Shown here in pieces: positions 16,609 to 25,657 of a stretch of 48,597 nt of DNA. The notes under the pieces were generated by a model. It was given only the letters and a program-made list of their open reading frames with translations, did not search any database and was not told where the DNA came from. The stretch spans positions 1 to 48,597 of the forward strand of contig CAXTMV010000010.1 of assembly GCA_964245425.1 (NCBI GenBank). Direction: 5' to 3'. Within the stretch, counting starts at the first letter, position 1. Every line of letters begins with the position of its first letter. A program made the translations under genes and the position numbers. The DNA is from JACMLD01 sp964245425. Its GTDB lineage: Bacteria > Bacteroidota > Bacteroidia > Chitinophagales > Chitinophagaceae.

Positions 16609-17436
16609 ATGGAAATTGGCAAGATCCTTTCAGCCGATGTGCTGGATATTATTTTCGATGAACGCAACAAGGAATATGGCGCCTACGATCTCCGGAAGCA
16701 TTACCAGCGAAGGCTCACAAAAGCGCTGATGGTTACTTTATTGCTGGTGGCGCTTATTTGTTTAACCTATGTGCTGTTGGGTGCGATGCACACAAAAAAA
16801 GAAACGCTGGTGATAGACGGAGTAATTGACCTGGCAGCGATACCGCCTAAAGATCAACCCATGGAAAAGATCATTCCACCTCCGCAAAAGATTGCGCCTC
16901 CACCTGAAGTGAGAATGATCAAAGACATGGTGCCATTGATTGTTACAGACAAGGATGTTCCCAAAGAGGAGGAAATGTCCCCGCAAGACGATATTGATAA
17001 AGCAAAAATCGGTAATATGACTACGGAAGGGCCTGATGAAGGGGATATTGTAAAACCACCGGTAGATGCCAGGGCCGGTATAACGAGCGTACCTCAAAAA
17101 GAAGAAGATTATTCCGGCATTTTCAGCAAGGTAGAAATAGAATCGACCTATCCCGGAGGTACGCCTGCATGGAGCAAGTTTTTATATAAGAATCTTAATT
17201 TCCCCCAGGAAGCAGCTGACATCAATGTTCAGGGAACGGTGATGATCCAATTTATTGTGGATGCGGAAGGTAAGGTTAGTGATGTAACCGCGATCAGCGG
17301 ACCGGAGGAATTACGGGCAGCCGCGGTAGCGGTCATTAAAAAAAGCGGACAGTGGACGCCGGCTATTCAAAACGGACACAAAGTAAAATCATATAAACGG
17401 CAGCCTATCACTTTTAAACTGGATGCAGGATCCTAA
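16609..17436 (+). CDS. Energy transducer TonB
   Basis: I place the start at the ATG at 16609, giving 275 residues beginning MEIGKILSADVLDIIFDERN, the usual N-terminus of Bacteroidota TonB (EYGAYDLRKHY). The longer frame upstream is unconserved. One transmembrane helix (about residues 37-58) is followed by a proline-rich periplasmic linker (PPPQKIAPPPEV) and the TonB C-terminal domain (YPGGTPAWSKFLYKNLNFP, VQGTVMIQFIVDAEGK, ending KSYKRQPITFKLD). It would energise TonB-dependent receptors such as the SusC in this window. ExbB/ExbD genes are not nearby. A terminator follows. Confidence 0.9.
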   Translation: MEIGKILSADVLDIIFDERNKEYGAYDLRKHYQRRLTKALMVTLLLVALICLTYVLLGAMHTKKETLVIDGVIDLAAIPPKDQPMEKIIPPPQKIAPPPEVRMIKDMVPLIVTDKDVPKEEEMSPQDDIDKAKIGNMTTEGPDEGDIVKPPVDARAGITSVPQKEEDYSGIFSKVEIESTYPGGTPAWSKFLYKNLNFPQEAADINVQGTVMIQFIVDAEGKVSDVTAISGPEELRAAAVAVIKKSGQWTPAIQNGHKVKSYKRQPITFKLDAGS

Positions 17437-17473
17437 TCAGTCTAATTTCTCCTCTTATTTGCAGCAACTACGG

Positions 17474-17500
17474 GGGCGGGGTTTATCCCCGTCCTTTTTT
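17474..17500 (+). terminator. Rho-independent terminator after tonB
   Basis: An 8-bp GC-rich stem (GGGCGGGG with CCCCGTCC, one G-T pair) with a TTTAT loop is followed by six T residues on the plus strand, 37 bases past the tonB stop. Confidence 0.8.
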
Positions 17501-17540
17501 GCATAGCAACCTGCTGCCGAAATTTATCTATATCTTTTGA

Positions 17541-20500
17541 TCATTGCCCGATAGCCCCCACCTTTCTCAATATTTTCCGGTTGCTGCGGTGGTGCATGAA
17601 ATTGTAAACAATAGAATAGATAGATGGCAATATCAGCAGCGTAAGGATCGTGGCAGTTACCAGGCCGCCTATCACCACTACGGCCAGTGGCTTTTGTGTT
17701 TCGCTGCCGATGCCGGTAGAAACAGCGGCCGGCATCAGGCCGATCATGGCCATTAATGCCGTCATCACCACCGGGCGCACGCGGGAAATAACACCCTCTC
17801 TAACGGCTTCGTCCAGGTGCATACCCGCATCCAGGTTTTTGCGGAATACAGAGATCAGGATCACCCCGTTCTGGATACAAACACCGAACAAGGCAATAAA
17901 CCCGATGCCTGCAGAAATACTGAAGTTGATACCGGTAATGTGCAGCGCCAGGATACCGCCAATCAATGCAAAGGGCACATTCATGATGGTGAGCAGCGCA
18001 TCTTTCACATTGCCATAAGTAATAAATAATATCAGGAAAATAACGAGCAGGCAGCTGGGTACCACACGGCCCAGCGTTTTGGTGGCGCGCTGCTGGTTCT
18101 CAAATTCGCCATTCCATGTCATCTTGTACCCCAGCGGCAGGTGCACGGCGGCGTCTACTTTTTGCTGCGCTTCCGCAATGGTGCTGCCCAGGTCTCTTTC
18201 GCGTACGGAGAATTTTACGGCAATATGCCGCATATTGTTATCGCGGAAAATAAAAGCCGGCCCGGTAAGTGTTTTTATGTCTGCAATTTCTTTCAGCGGT
18301 ATTTTGGCCCCATCGCTGGTGGGTACCATCAGGTTCTGGATGGCTTCAGGAGTAGCCCGGAATTCTTTCTGGTAGCGGATGCGTACATCGAATTTTCTTT
18401 CGCCCTCGTATAACTGGGTGGGGGCTTTACCGCCAATGGCCATTTCAATTACGGCGTTGGCATCTGCCGTATTCACCCCATAAAAAGCCATCTTTTGCTG
18501 ATCTAATTCTATCCTGAATTCTGGTTGGCCCAGGTTGCGCAGCACGCCAAGATCTTCTATGCCGCGTACGGTTTTCAGTACATTCAGCACGCTGTCGGCT
18601 TTATCATCCAGGGTCTGAAAATCGGGACCGAATATTTTTACTGCCAGGGCTGCATTTACGCCTGCTACGGCTTCCTCCACATTATCGCGTATGGGCTGTG
18701 AATAGTTAAAGGTAATGCCCGGAAATTTTCTTAGCTGTGCATCCATTTCATCAATCAGTTGTTCGGTATTGATATTTCTTTTCCAGTCTTTTTTTTGTTT
18801 CAGGTCTACCTGTATCTGCACATTAAAGAAGCCTTTGGGGTCGGTGCCGTCATTGGTTCTGCCTACCTGCGAGAGGGTTTGCTTTACTTCCGGAAATTTA
18901 GCCAGGATATCTATCATTTTATTGGAGATGGTATTGGCTTCCGACAGCGATACACTCATTGGCAGTTCCGCTTCTACCCATAAAGCGCCTTCATTCAGAT
19001 CGGGCAGGAATTCGGTACCCAGGAATTTGGCTGAGAAAAACGTGAGCACCATAATGATCAAAGCCAGCAGGATACTTTTTTTCTGGTTGCGGTAAACGAT
19101 ATTGAATAACCGGCTCACGCCTTTTTCAAAAAAGATCACTACGGGATTGTGTTTCTCGCGTACATTTTTCCGCAGCAAAATGCTAGAGAGGGCGGGCACC
19201 AGGGTAAGGGTGAAGAGGAGGGCACCCAGCAAGGCGAAGCCCAGCGTGTAGGCCAGTGGCGAAAACATTTTGCCTTCCACTTTCTGAAAAGCGAAGATGG
19301 GCACGAGGCAGGTGAGGATGATTACTTTGGAAAAGAAGATGGATTTACCCATCTCGGTGCCGGTATTTTTGAACAAGCCCAGTTTGGCCAGCTTATTGAA
19401 TTTTTCCATGCCCACCTCTTTTGCCTTATGATCCAGCGCCACAAAAAGGCCTTCCACCATTACTACGGCGCCATCTATGATAATCCCGAAATCAATGGCG
19501 CCCATCGACAGCAGGTTGGCGCTCATGCCTTTTATGCGCATGCAGATAAAAGCAAAAAGCAAAGACAAGGGAATGATAATACTAACGGTAACAGTTGTAC
19601 GCCAGTCTGCCATGAATAGTAATACGATCACCGTTACCAGCACAATGCCTTCAATCAGGTTATGGATCACTGTTTCCTGTGCAAAGTCCATGAGGTTGGT
19701 ACGGTCGTAAAAAGTATTGATCTTAACGTCCTTCGGCAGGATGCTGTTATTGAGTTCATCCACCTTGGCCCTTACCCGGTCAAGCACCTCGCTGGGGTTT
19801 TCTCCCTTCCGCATCACAATAATGCCTTCCATTACATCTTCGTCCTGGTCGCGGGCCACCTGGCCCAGCCGGGGTTTGCCGGATTCTATTACATTGGCCA
19901 GGTTCTTTACCAGCAGTGGTACACCGTTGATCCGGTTAATGATGATATTGTTGATATCGTCTATATCGTTCAGCACGCCGATTCCCCGCACTACATAACT
20001 CTGTCCGTTCCGTTCAATTACATCGCCGCCCACGTTCACATTGCTTTTGGAAATGGCATTGTATACATCCAGCGAAGTCAGGTTGTATTTGATCAGCAGC
20101 TCCGGGTTCACGCTCACTTCAAATACTTTTTCTTCGCCGCCAAAGCTGTTTACGTCTGCAATGCCGGGCACGCTTTTGAACTGCCTGTCCAGCACCCAAT
20201 TCTGAATGGTGGTCAGATCGCGGATGGAACGGGTTTTACTGCTGAGGGTATAGCGGAATATTTCACCGGTAGGTCCGTAGGGCGGCTGTACATCTGGCTT
20301 TACGCCGTCTGGCAGATCTGCACCGCTCAGCCGCGTAAATACCTGCTGGCGGGCAAAGGCATCGTCTACATCATCATCAAAAATAATACGCATGTAACAA
20401 AGGCCGAAGGCAGAAGTGGTGCGCAGGTTCGATTTCTTCTGTACAGAATTGAGCACTGTTTCCATTGGTATGGTAACGAATTTCTCTACTTCCTCTGCGC

Positions 20501-20678
20501 TGCGGCCCGGCCATTGGGCAATGATGATGATTTGGGTATTGGTTACATCCGGGAACGTTTCGATGGGCGTTTCCTTGTAGCTCCAGATGCCCATGGCGAC
20601 CAGTATGGCCGTCATAAAAAAAATAAAATAACGGTGTCGCAGGGAAAAATGTATGATGTTCCGGATAAACTTATTCAT
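17541..20678 (-). CDS. Heavy-metal efflux RND transporter, CusA/CzcA family
   Basis: The 1045-residue inner-membrane proton antiporter is full length for the HME-RND family (about 1040). Segments seen: an N-terminal helix (IIHFSLRHRYFIFFMTAILVA), the first periplasmic porter domain (ETFPDVTNTQIII), TM4 with AIDFGIIIDGAVVMVEG, the second porter domain and a C-terminal helix bundle. The TM4 motif DFGxxxDGAVxxVE is the form described for divalent-cation pumps (Zn/Co/Cd/Ni) rather than the form of Cu/Ag pumps such as CusA. It is the last gene of the operon TolC, adaptor, RND pump. The adaptor stop is 55 bases upstream. Confidence 0.93.
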   Translation of the reverse strand: MNKFIRNIIHFSLRHRYFIFFMTAILVAMGIWSYKETPIETFPDVTNTQIIIIAQWPGRSAEEVEKFVTIPMETVLNSVQKKSNLRTTSAFGLCYMRIIFDDDVDDAFARQQVFTRLSGADLPDGVKPDVQPPYGPTGEIFRYTLSSKTRSIRDLTTIQNWVLDRQFKSVPGIADVNSFGGEEKVFEVSVNPELLIKYNLTSLDVYNAISKSNVNVGGDVIERNGQSYVVRGIGVLNDIDDINNIIINRINGVPLLVKNLANVIESGKPRLGQVARDQDEDVMEGIIVMRKGENPSEVLDRVRAKVDELNNSILPKDVKINTFYDRTNLMDFAQETVIHNLIEGIVLVTVIVLLFMADWRTTVTVSIIIPLSLLFAFICMRIKGMSANLLSMGAIDFGIIIDGAVVMVEGLFVALDHKAKEVGMEKFNKLAKLGLFKNTGTEMGKSIFFSKVIILTCLVPIFAFQKVEGKMFSPLAYTLGFALLGALLFTLTLVPALSSILLRKNVREKHNPVVIFFEKGVSRLFNIVYRNQKKSILLALIIMVLTFFSAKFLGTEFLPDLNEGALWVEAELPMSVSLSEANTISNKMIDILAKFPEVKQTLSQVGRTNDGTDPKGFFNVQIQVDLKQKKDWKRNINTEQLIDEMDAQLRKFPGITFNYSQPIRDNVEEAVAGVNAALAVKIFGPDFQTLDDKADSVLNVLKTVRGIEDLGVLRNLGQPEFRIELDQQKMAFYGVNTADANAVIEMAIGGKAPTQLYEGERKFDVRIRYQKEFRATPEAIQNLMVPTSDGAKIPLKEIADIKTLTGPAFIFRDNNMRHIAVKFSVRERDLGSTIAEAQQKVDAAVHLPLGYKMTWNGEFENQQRATKTLGRVVPSCLLVIFLILFITYGNVKDALLTIMNVPFALIGGILALHITGINFSISAGIGFIALFGVCIQNGVILISVFRKNLDAGMHLDEAVREGVISRVRPVVMTALMAMIGLMPAAVSTGIGSETQKPLAVVVIGGLVTATILTLLILPSIYSIVYNFMHHRSNRKILRKVGAIGQ

Positions 20679-20733
20679 AAAAACTGGTTAAGGGATGCTC
20701 GTAACAGGGCGAAAACAATCGGGGCCTATTGGA

Positions 20734-21843
20734 TCATTGTTCTTTTAGCGCATTGTACAGTAATACCTGGTTCTCGCCCACCAGCCATTCACCTTCTTTG
20801 ATACCGGCGGCTATAAAATCTTTGCCGGCCACCGATTTCAAAACACTTACCTCGCGGAGTTCCAGGTTGCATTTTCCATGGTAGATGATCACAAAGCTTT
20901 TTCCATTGTCGCTTACCACCCCTTCAGAAGGTATCATGACTGTTTTCTTGCCCTCTTTGTTTTCGATGATGATATTTGCAAACATTTCAGGTTTAAGCCG
21001 CATACCGGGATTGGATAACCGCACCCTTATCTTCATTACCTTGGTAACGGGGTCCAGTATCTGGTTTACCTTATCTACTACGCCGCTGAATAAAGAATCG
21101 GGATAGGCAAGGGTACTTACTTTGGCCCGGTACCCTTCTTTTACTTTTGCAATATCACTTTCATAGACATTGGCCCATACCCATACATCGCTGATATCGC
21201 CGATGGTAAAGAGGTTGTCACTGTTGTCATTCCTGATAAAGCCGCCCTGGCTAATTTTCTTTTCCACCACATAACCGCTCATGGGGGCTGTAATTACGTA
21301 CATACCCCCCGCAGCAGTATGGCCACCGCCATTAATGGCTATCAGTTCTTTTATCTTGTTGGCAGCGGCCAGGGCTTTATTATAGTTCTCTTTTGCTTCA
21401 ATGTATTCGCGTTCGCTGGCAATGCCGTTTTTAAAGAGCGATTCTGTATTGTCCATCTGTTTTTTGGTAATGGTCACATCGTTACCGGTAGTGGACAGAT
21501 CGCTGTAATTGCCTGCTACGTCGGCGCTTTTAATAACGGCCAGCGTTTGTCCTTTGATTACTTTATCGCCCAGTGATACTTTTACTTCTGTTACCTGGCC
21601 ACTGCTGAAGGGAAACACTTTTACTACCTTGTTATCATTGAAACTAACCTCTCCGGATAATTTCAGCTCATCGTCTACATTGGCAAGGCCGGCCGTGTCA
21701 ATATGTATTATTTTGGAAAGGGAATCAGAAATGCAAACAGGGGCTTTCTTATCGTCTTTTTTCTTCTCTTCGGCATTGTTGCAGGCCAGCAGCCAGCTGG
21801 TAACGGCCAGTAAAAAAGAAACAGCATACAGGAACTTCATCAT
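20734..21843 (-). CDS. RND efflux periplasmic adaptor subunit (membrane fusion protein), lipoprotein
   Basis: The 369-residue product has a lipoprotein signal peptide with the lipobox LLAC at residues 18-21, so it is membrane-anchored through lipid. The body shows the lipoyl/barrel-sandwich halves (GQVTEVKVSLGDKVIKGQTLAVI and APMSGYVVEKKISQGGFI) around a helical hairpin (KQMDNTESLFKNGIASEREYIEAKENYNKAL), then a beta-barrel domain (IGDISDVWVWANVYESDIAKV). It links the inner-membrane pump to the TolC-like channel. It lies between the two genes in the operon, 24 bases after the TolC gene. Confidence 0.92.
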   Translation of the reverse strand: MMKFLYAVSFLLAVTSWLLACNNAEEKKKDDKKAPVCISDSLSKIIHIDTAGLANVDDELKLSGEVSFNDNKVVKVFPFSSGQVTEVKVSLGDKVIKGQTLAVIKSADVAGNYSDLSTTGNDVTITKKQMDNTESLFKNGIASEREYIEAKENYNKALAAANKIKELIAINGGGHTAAGGMYVITAPMSGYVVEKKISQGGFIRNDNSDNLFTIGDISDVWVWANVYESDIAKVKEGYRAKVSTLAYPDSLFSGVVDKVNQILDPVTKVMKIRVRLSNPGMRLKPEMFANIIIENKEGKKTVMIPSEGVVSDNGKSFVIIYHGKCNLELREVSVLKSVAGKDFIAAGIKEGEWLVGENQVLLYNALKEQ

Positions 21844-21867
21844 CGTATAATATTTTTATCGTTCAGA

Positions 21868-23130
21868 TTACTTTAGATTTATAATGGTAGTGCCGGTACT
21901 GTAATTAAGTTCTTCGGCTGCATTGCGCAGGTTGGTCTGTTGCTGCAATTGCTTGGTAACCGCTTCTTTCCAACCGTCAAAAAAATCAATGAATTCCAAC
22001 AGGCCTATTTGCTTATCCTGGTAGCTTTGCACCATGTTTTTCATCAACTGGTTGTATTTGCTGATAAAATCGGGGGCGATAGACTGCTGCAATTGCTGAA
22101 TGCCCAGTAATTTATGGTAGGCGGCCAGCACATCCTGCTGTACAGCCTGTTGTACCTGTAATACCTGCACATTGGCCTGTTGAATACTGGCCTGTGCGGC
22201 CTTTATATTCCCTTTGTTTTTATTCAGGATGGGTAATGGAAGCGAGATGCCGAGGCCCCAGAAATTGTTGATATAGCTGCTGCGCTGATCGTATTCTGCA
22301 CCCAGGGTAATATCAGGCACTGCCAGGGCTTTCTGGTAACGTAGGTTATGCTGCTGCGATAGTACATTGATTTGTGCCAATTGCACATCCGGGCGATTGT
22401 TTCGGGCAGTATCCAGCAGGGCTGCCAGGGGTTGTGCAACGGTTACCGACAGGGTATCGCTGCCCTGCGGAATAAAAACGGAATCGCCACCGACCTGCAG
22501 CAGTACCACGAATTCTTTTTCGGTATCGCCTATCTGGCGTTGTACATCAGCGGCATCGGCCTGCAGGCTGTACAGCAATGCTTTTACCCTGATATTGTCT
22601 TTCTGGGAGATGTTACCCGCCTGTAACTGCGCGTCCATGCCGGCAGCCAGTTTTTGCAGGGAAGCTATTTCGCTGCTGTAGATATTCCAGGTTTGGAACT
22701 GGAGATGCAGGCTGTTAAAATCATTGCGTAGAACAAACCGGAGGTTGCGCAGCAAATCATTGAATTGTTGACGGGCGCTCAGTACATCATCATTGGCCAG
22801 CTGGATCAGCTTGTTTCTTTTGCCCGCCGTTTTAATGAGCTGCTGTAATTGTATGTATACCTGGCCAAAGTCTTTATTATGGCGAAAAAATTTTCCGTCA
22901 TAAATATTCTGATCGGTGTTCAGCACGGGATTATCCCAATACCTGGCCTGCTGCAGCAAAGCGGAACTGATATCAACATTGTACTGCTGTGCCAGCAGGG
23001 AAAGATTTTTTTGCAGGAAAATCCGTTCCGCATCTGCCAGTGTAACCCGAACGGAATCAGGATGTTGAGCTTTTAAGATAAAAGAAGCCAGTAGTAAAAA
23101 AACAACCAGTCCTGGCAGACGGTGATGCAT
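21868..23130 (-). CDS. TolC-family outer-membrane efflux channel
   Basis: The 420-residue product has a signal peptide (residues 1-21, ending LKAQ) and two outer-membrane efflux repeats made of long, Gln-rich helices (VTLADAERIFLQKNLSLLAQQ; then PDVQLAQINVLSQQ and later KAAQASIQQANVQVLQVQQAV). It is slightly shorter than CusC/CzcC, as usual in Bacteroidota. It is the first gene of the metal-efflux operon. Its upstream region carries four GTTAA boxes, described separately. Confidence 0.92.
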   Translation of the reverse strand: MHHRLPGLVVFLLLASFILKAQHPDSVRVTLADAERIFLQKNLSLLAQQYNVDISSALLQQARYWDNPVLNTDQNIYDGKFFRHNKDFGQVYIQLQQLIKTAGKRNKLIQLANDDVLSARQQFNDLLRNLRFVLRNDFNSLHLQFQTWNIYSSEIASLQKLAAGMDAQLQAGNISQKDNIRVKALLYSLQADAADVQRQIGDTEKEFVVLLQVGGDSVFIPQGSDTLSVTVAQPLAALLDTARNNRPDVQLAQINVLSQQHNLRYQKALAVPDITLGAEYDQRSSYINNFWGLGISLPLPILNKNKGNIKAAQASIQQANVQVLQVQQAVQQDVLAAYHKLLGIQQLQQSIAPDFISKYNQLMKNMVQSYQDKQIGLLEFIDFFDGWKEAVTKQLQQQTNLRNAAEELNYSTGTTIINLK

Positions 23131-23172
23131 AGTGCTTTTTTTGGTGGAGCTGTAAAGCTGCCTCCGTCTTTA

Positions 23173-23209
23173 GTTAAATCGGCGTTAACATATGTTAATT
23201 ACCGGTTAA
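23173..23209 (-). promoter_or_regulatory. Four GTTAA boxes in front of the efflux operon (putative response-regulator sites)
   Basis: GTTAA occurs on the plus strand at 23173, 23184, 23194 and 23205, with spacings of 11, 10 and 11 bases, about one helical turn each. The middle pair forms the perfect palindrome TTAACATATGTTAA (23185-23198). Direct repeats with an 11-base period are typical binding sites of OmpR/PhoB-family regulators, and a gene for such a regulator ends 110 bases away. The histidine kinase promoter has a matching array at 25466-25509. Confidence 0.6.
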
Positions 23210-23265
23210 CAAAATAATGCGGTGCGATATTGATTGAACTGCTTCGAAAAAGCACGGATGGACAA

Positions 23266-23289
23266 TAAAAAAAGCGGGGTCACCCCGCT
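23266..23289 (-). terminator. Rho-independent terminator of the response regulator gene
   Basis: The perfect 7-bp stem AGCGGGG/CCCCGCT with a 3-base loop is followed by seven T residues on the minus strand. It lies 30 bases beyond the stop of the response regulator and separates the two-component operon from the efflux operon. Confidence 0.85.
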
Positions 23290-23318
23290 GCATAATTAAA
23301 TAAATGGAATGCTGTAGC

Positions 23319-24029
23319 TCAGGCTGCTGAAAGAGAAGGTACATTGAACCGGAACCCTACGCCGTGAATGGTTTCAAGAATAATATCGGGGTCTGCCTTA
23401 AAATGCTTCCTCAATTTGGTAATAAACACATCCATGCTGCGACCAAGGAAATAATCGTCTTTTCCCCATACGTTCAGCAACACTTCTTCGCGTTTCAGCA
23501 CTTTATTGGGATGCTGGCAGAGAAACTTGAGCAGGTCTGCTTCTTTCTGGGTCATAGAAGAAGTGCCTTGGTTGGAAATGATCTTAAGGTCGGTATAAGA
23601 GAACCGCAGTTTGCTGATCTGGTATTCCTGTACCTGTTCGGAGTACATTTTCTTTGTGCGGCGCATAAAAACTTCCATGCGTAACAGCAATTCCGACATA
23701 TTGAAGGGCTTGGTAATATAATCGTCGGCGCCCGACTGGAAACCTTTTATTTTGTCTTCTTCCATTGAGCGCGCGGTCAGAAAAAGAATGGGTACGAGGT
23801 CGGATACCTGCCTGATTTTCTTTGCCACCGCAAATCCGTCTTTATTGGGCATCATAACGTCGAGCAGGCAAATGTCGAACTCGTTTTTATTGAACCGGTC
23901 GATGGCCGACTGACCATCCGGACTATGCACCACTTCATAGCCATCCTCTTCCAGGGCGTCTTTAATAATAAAGCCCAGCGAGGCATCGTCCTCTGCCAGT
24001 AACACTTTTGCTTTGCTAGCCATAATCAT
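23319..24029 (-). CDS. OmpR-family response regulator, RprY-like
   Basis: The product has 236 residues. The receiver domain (about 7-120) has the acidic pair Asp14/Asp15, the phospho-acceptor Asp57 (CLLDVMMPN), the Thr of LFLTARS and the Lys of ITKPF. The DNA-binding domain (about 135-230) is a winged helix (TQKEADLLKFLCQHPNKVLKREEVL, then FITKLRKHFKADP, ETIHGVGFRF). The start may be Met1 or Met3. It follows the histidine kinase gene by 85 bases in the same direction. Overall it resembles RprY of Bacteroides. It probably controls the adjacent metal-efflux operon, as inferred from matching GTTAA boxes in both promoter regions. Confidence 0.93.
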   Translation of the reverse strand: MIMASKAKVLLAEDDASLGFIIKDALEEDGYEVVHSPDGQSAIDRFNKNEFDICLLDVMMPNKDGFAVAKKIRQVSDLVPILFLTARSMEEDKIKGFQSGADDYITKPFNMSELLLRMEVFMRRTKKMYSEQVQEYQISKLRFSYTDLKIISNQGTSSMTQKEADLLKFLCQHPNKVLKREEVLLNVWGKDDYFLGRSMDVFITKLRKHFKADPDIILETIHGVGFRFNVPSLSAA

Positions 24030-24114
24030 TCTTTTTAGGAGCTACAAAATTGAAACATTCTATTCAGCACTTGGTGTTAACCACTTGTTATCGGATAAGC
24101 AGCAGGGATAAGGG

Positions 24115-25395
24115 TTACCGCGGCAGAATAATCTTAAATTCTGTGCCGATGCCGGGAATGCTGTTTACGATGATTTTTCCCTTGTGCGCATCAATTACCT
24201 TCTTTACAAAATTGAGACCCAGGCCAAATCCTTTTACATTGTGCACATTACCGGTGGGCACCCTGAAAAATCGCTTGAACAATTGTTTGATGTACTTTTT
24301 TTCGATGCCAATACCATTGTCTTTTACCGAAATGCTATAGTGCCCGTTTTCGGAGGTGGTTGTAATGATAACGTGCGGTTCCTTTGAATATTTAATGGAA
24401 TTTTCTACCAGGTTTACAATTACCATGGCAATATTGCTTTCATCGGCACTGATGGTCTGGTCGTTTTTTTCAGGAATGAATTCGATGCGGGTATTCGTTT
24501 GCCTTACCAGCGGGTCCATGTCTTTTAACACATCCTTTATAATATTGTTGGGTACAAAGGTTTCTTTCTCAATCGGCAGCTCGTGGTGGTCGGTCCGCGC
24601 CGTCTTTAACAAGCGTTCTACCTGTGTTTGCAGGTGTTCCGTCTGCTGGGCAATAATGGCACTGTATTTTTTCAGTCTTTCCGGTTGTTCGGTAATGGGT
24701 GGGGTAGACAATACGCCGGCCGCCAGTTTCATTACCGCCAGCGGGGTTTTGAATTCATGCGTAAAATTATTGACGAAATCTTTCTGTAATTCGTTCAGGA
24801 ATTTCTGCCGGTAGAAATAGAACATACTGGCTGCAAAACCAATTAGTACCAGTAAGAGCAGCACGCTGGTGACTATCCAGAAATTAAGCTGGTGAATAAT
24901 GTATTGCTGCCGGTGCGGAAAATAAAGATGTATGTAGGGATAGTTTTTGGGGATCACCGGCAGGTCGATGGGCGTAAACCGGGGATGAAAACTGGTTTGT
25001 ACCTGGGTGGAAGCCGCTGTGGGCAGGTACACCTGGTAAAGGTAGCTGCCCACACTATCGCTGTAAACCGTCATTTTACAATCGGTGAACACATTAAAAT
25101 CTTCAAATTCACTGTACAGGAAATTGATTAAGGAGTCTTTCTGCGGTATGGTATCCACCCTTATCAGGAAGGTATTCGGGTTGGGGCGTTCGATTAATTT
25201 TTGCAGCTGGGTGCCGGGATTGTCATCTATTTTCATGTCCTCGCATACGCCACGGATGCTCTTTACAACATTGGTGTTGAACTCCTTGCCTTCATAAAAA
25301 TACACCTGGTATATCCAGTACATCTGGACCACCAGGATAATGCTTACCAGGAAGGAAAGCAACAGCATCATCCATTTTAAAGTAGCTGACCGCAT
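24115..25395 (-). CDS. Sensor histidine kinase, RprX-like
   Basis: The product has 426 residues. Two transmembrane helices (about 7-29 and 170-192) flank a periplasmic sensor domain of about 140 residues; no HAMP domain is evident. The HisKA region carries the phospho-acceptor in FVNNFTHEFKTPLAVM (about 210-225). The HATPase domain has the N box (NLVENSIKYS), G1 box (DNGIGI), F box region and G2 box (GFGLGL). It precedes its response regulator. The periplasmic domain has one Cys (FTDCKM) and several His and Asp residues that might bind a metal, but no known metal motif is clear. Its own promoter region contains four GTTAA boxes, which suggests autoregulation. Confidence 0.92.
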   Translation of the reverse strand: MRSATLKWMMLLLSFLVSIILVVQMYWIYQVYFYEGKEFNTNVVKSIRGVCEDMKIDDNPGTQLQKLIERPNPNTFLIRVDTIPQKDSLINFLYSEFEDFNVFTDCKMTVYSDSVGSYLYQVYLPTAASTQVQTSFHPRFTPIDLPVIPKNYPYIHLYFPHRQQYIIHQLNFWIVTSVLLLLVLIGFAASMFYFYRQKFLNELQKDFVNNFTHEFKTPLAVMKLAAGVLSTPPITEQPERLKKYSAIIAQQTEHLQTQVERLLKTARTDHHELPIEKETFVPNNIIKDVLKDMDPLVRQTNTRIEFIPEKNDQTISADESNIAMVIVNLVENSIKYSKEPHVIITTTSENGHYSISVKDNGIGIEKKYIKQLFKRFFRVPTGNVHNVKGFGLGLNFVKKVIDAHKGKIIVNSIPGIGTEFKIILPR

Positions 25396-25465
25396 ATATT
25401 TTAAAAATTACAGAAACCAACTGACAAATATGCAAACATTTGTTATGCAGCCATAGTACTGGTTT

Positions 25466-25509
25466 GTTAAGCCAGCGTTAAGTATTAACACAGGTTAAGG
25501 GGAGGTTAA
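25466..25509 (-). promoter_or_regulatory. Four GTTAA boxes in front of the histidine kinase gene
   Basis: GTTAA occurs at 25466, 25477, 25494 and 25505, with spacings of 11, 17 and 11 bases. An inverted TTAAC sits in the wider gap. The array matches the one before the efflux operon at 23173-23209 in both box sequence and 11-base period. This is what one would expect of a response regulator that binds its own promoter and that of its target. Confidence 0.55.
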
Positions 25510-25657
25510 CGGGTAGTCAAAATTTTACTGCTGTAAAATAGTTACGCATCTTAGCAATCCGAATAAGTTATTTCAATATAATTCCAAGATAGTAGTAATA
25601 GAGGGTTCTTTTTAGGGTTTATGCGCCGCTTGTCTAAGCGGCGTTCCCGTTTTTAAG

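Noticed and set aside
19662..20801. Plus-strand frame of 379 codons antisense to the RND pump
   Set aside because: It lies wholly opposite a well-conserved 1045-residue transporter and its translation resembles no protein family; it follows from the codon use of the real gene.
25624..25643. Hairpin CGCCGCTT-GTCT-AAGCGGCG downstream of the GH18-CE4-GT2 gene
   Set aside because: It is a perfect stem, but on the minus strand, where it would be needed, no T run follows. It may be a 3' stabiliser; I do not call it an intrinsic terminator.
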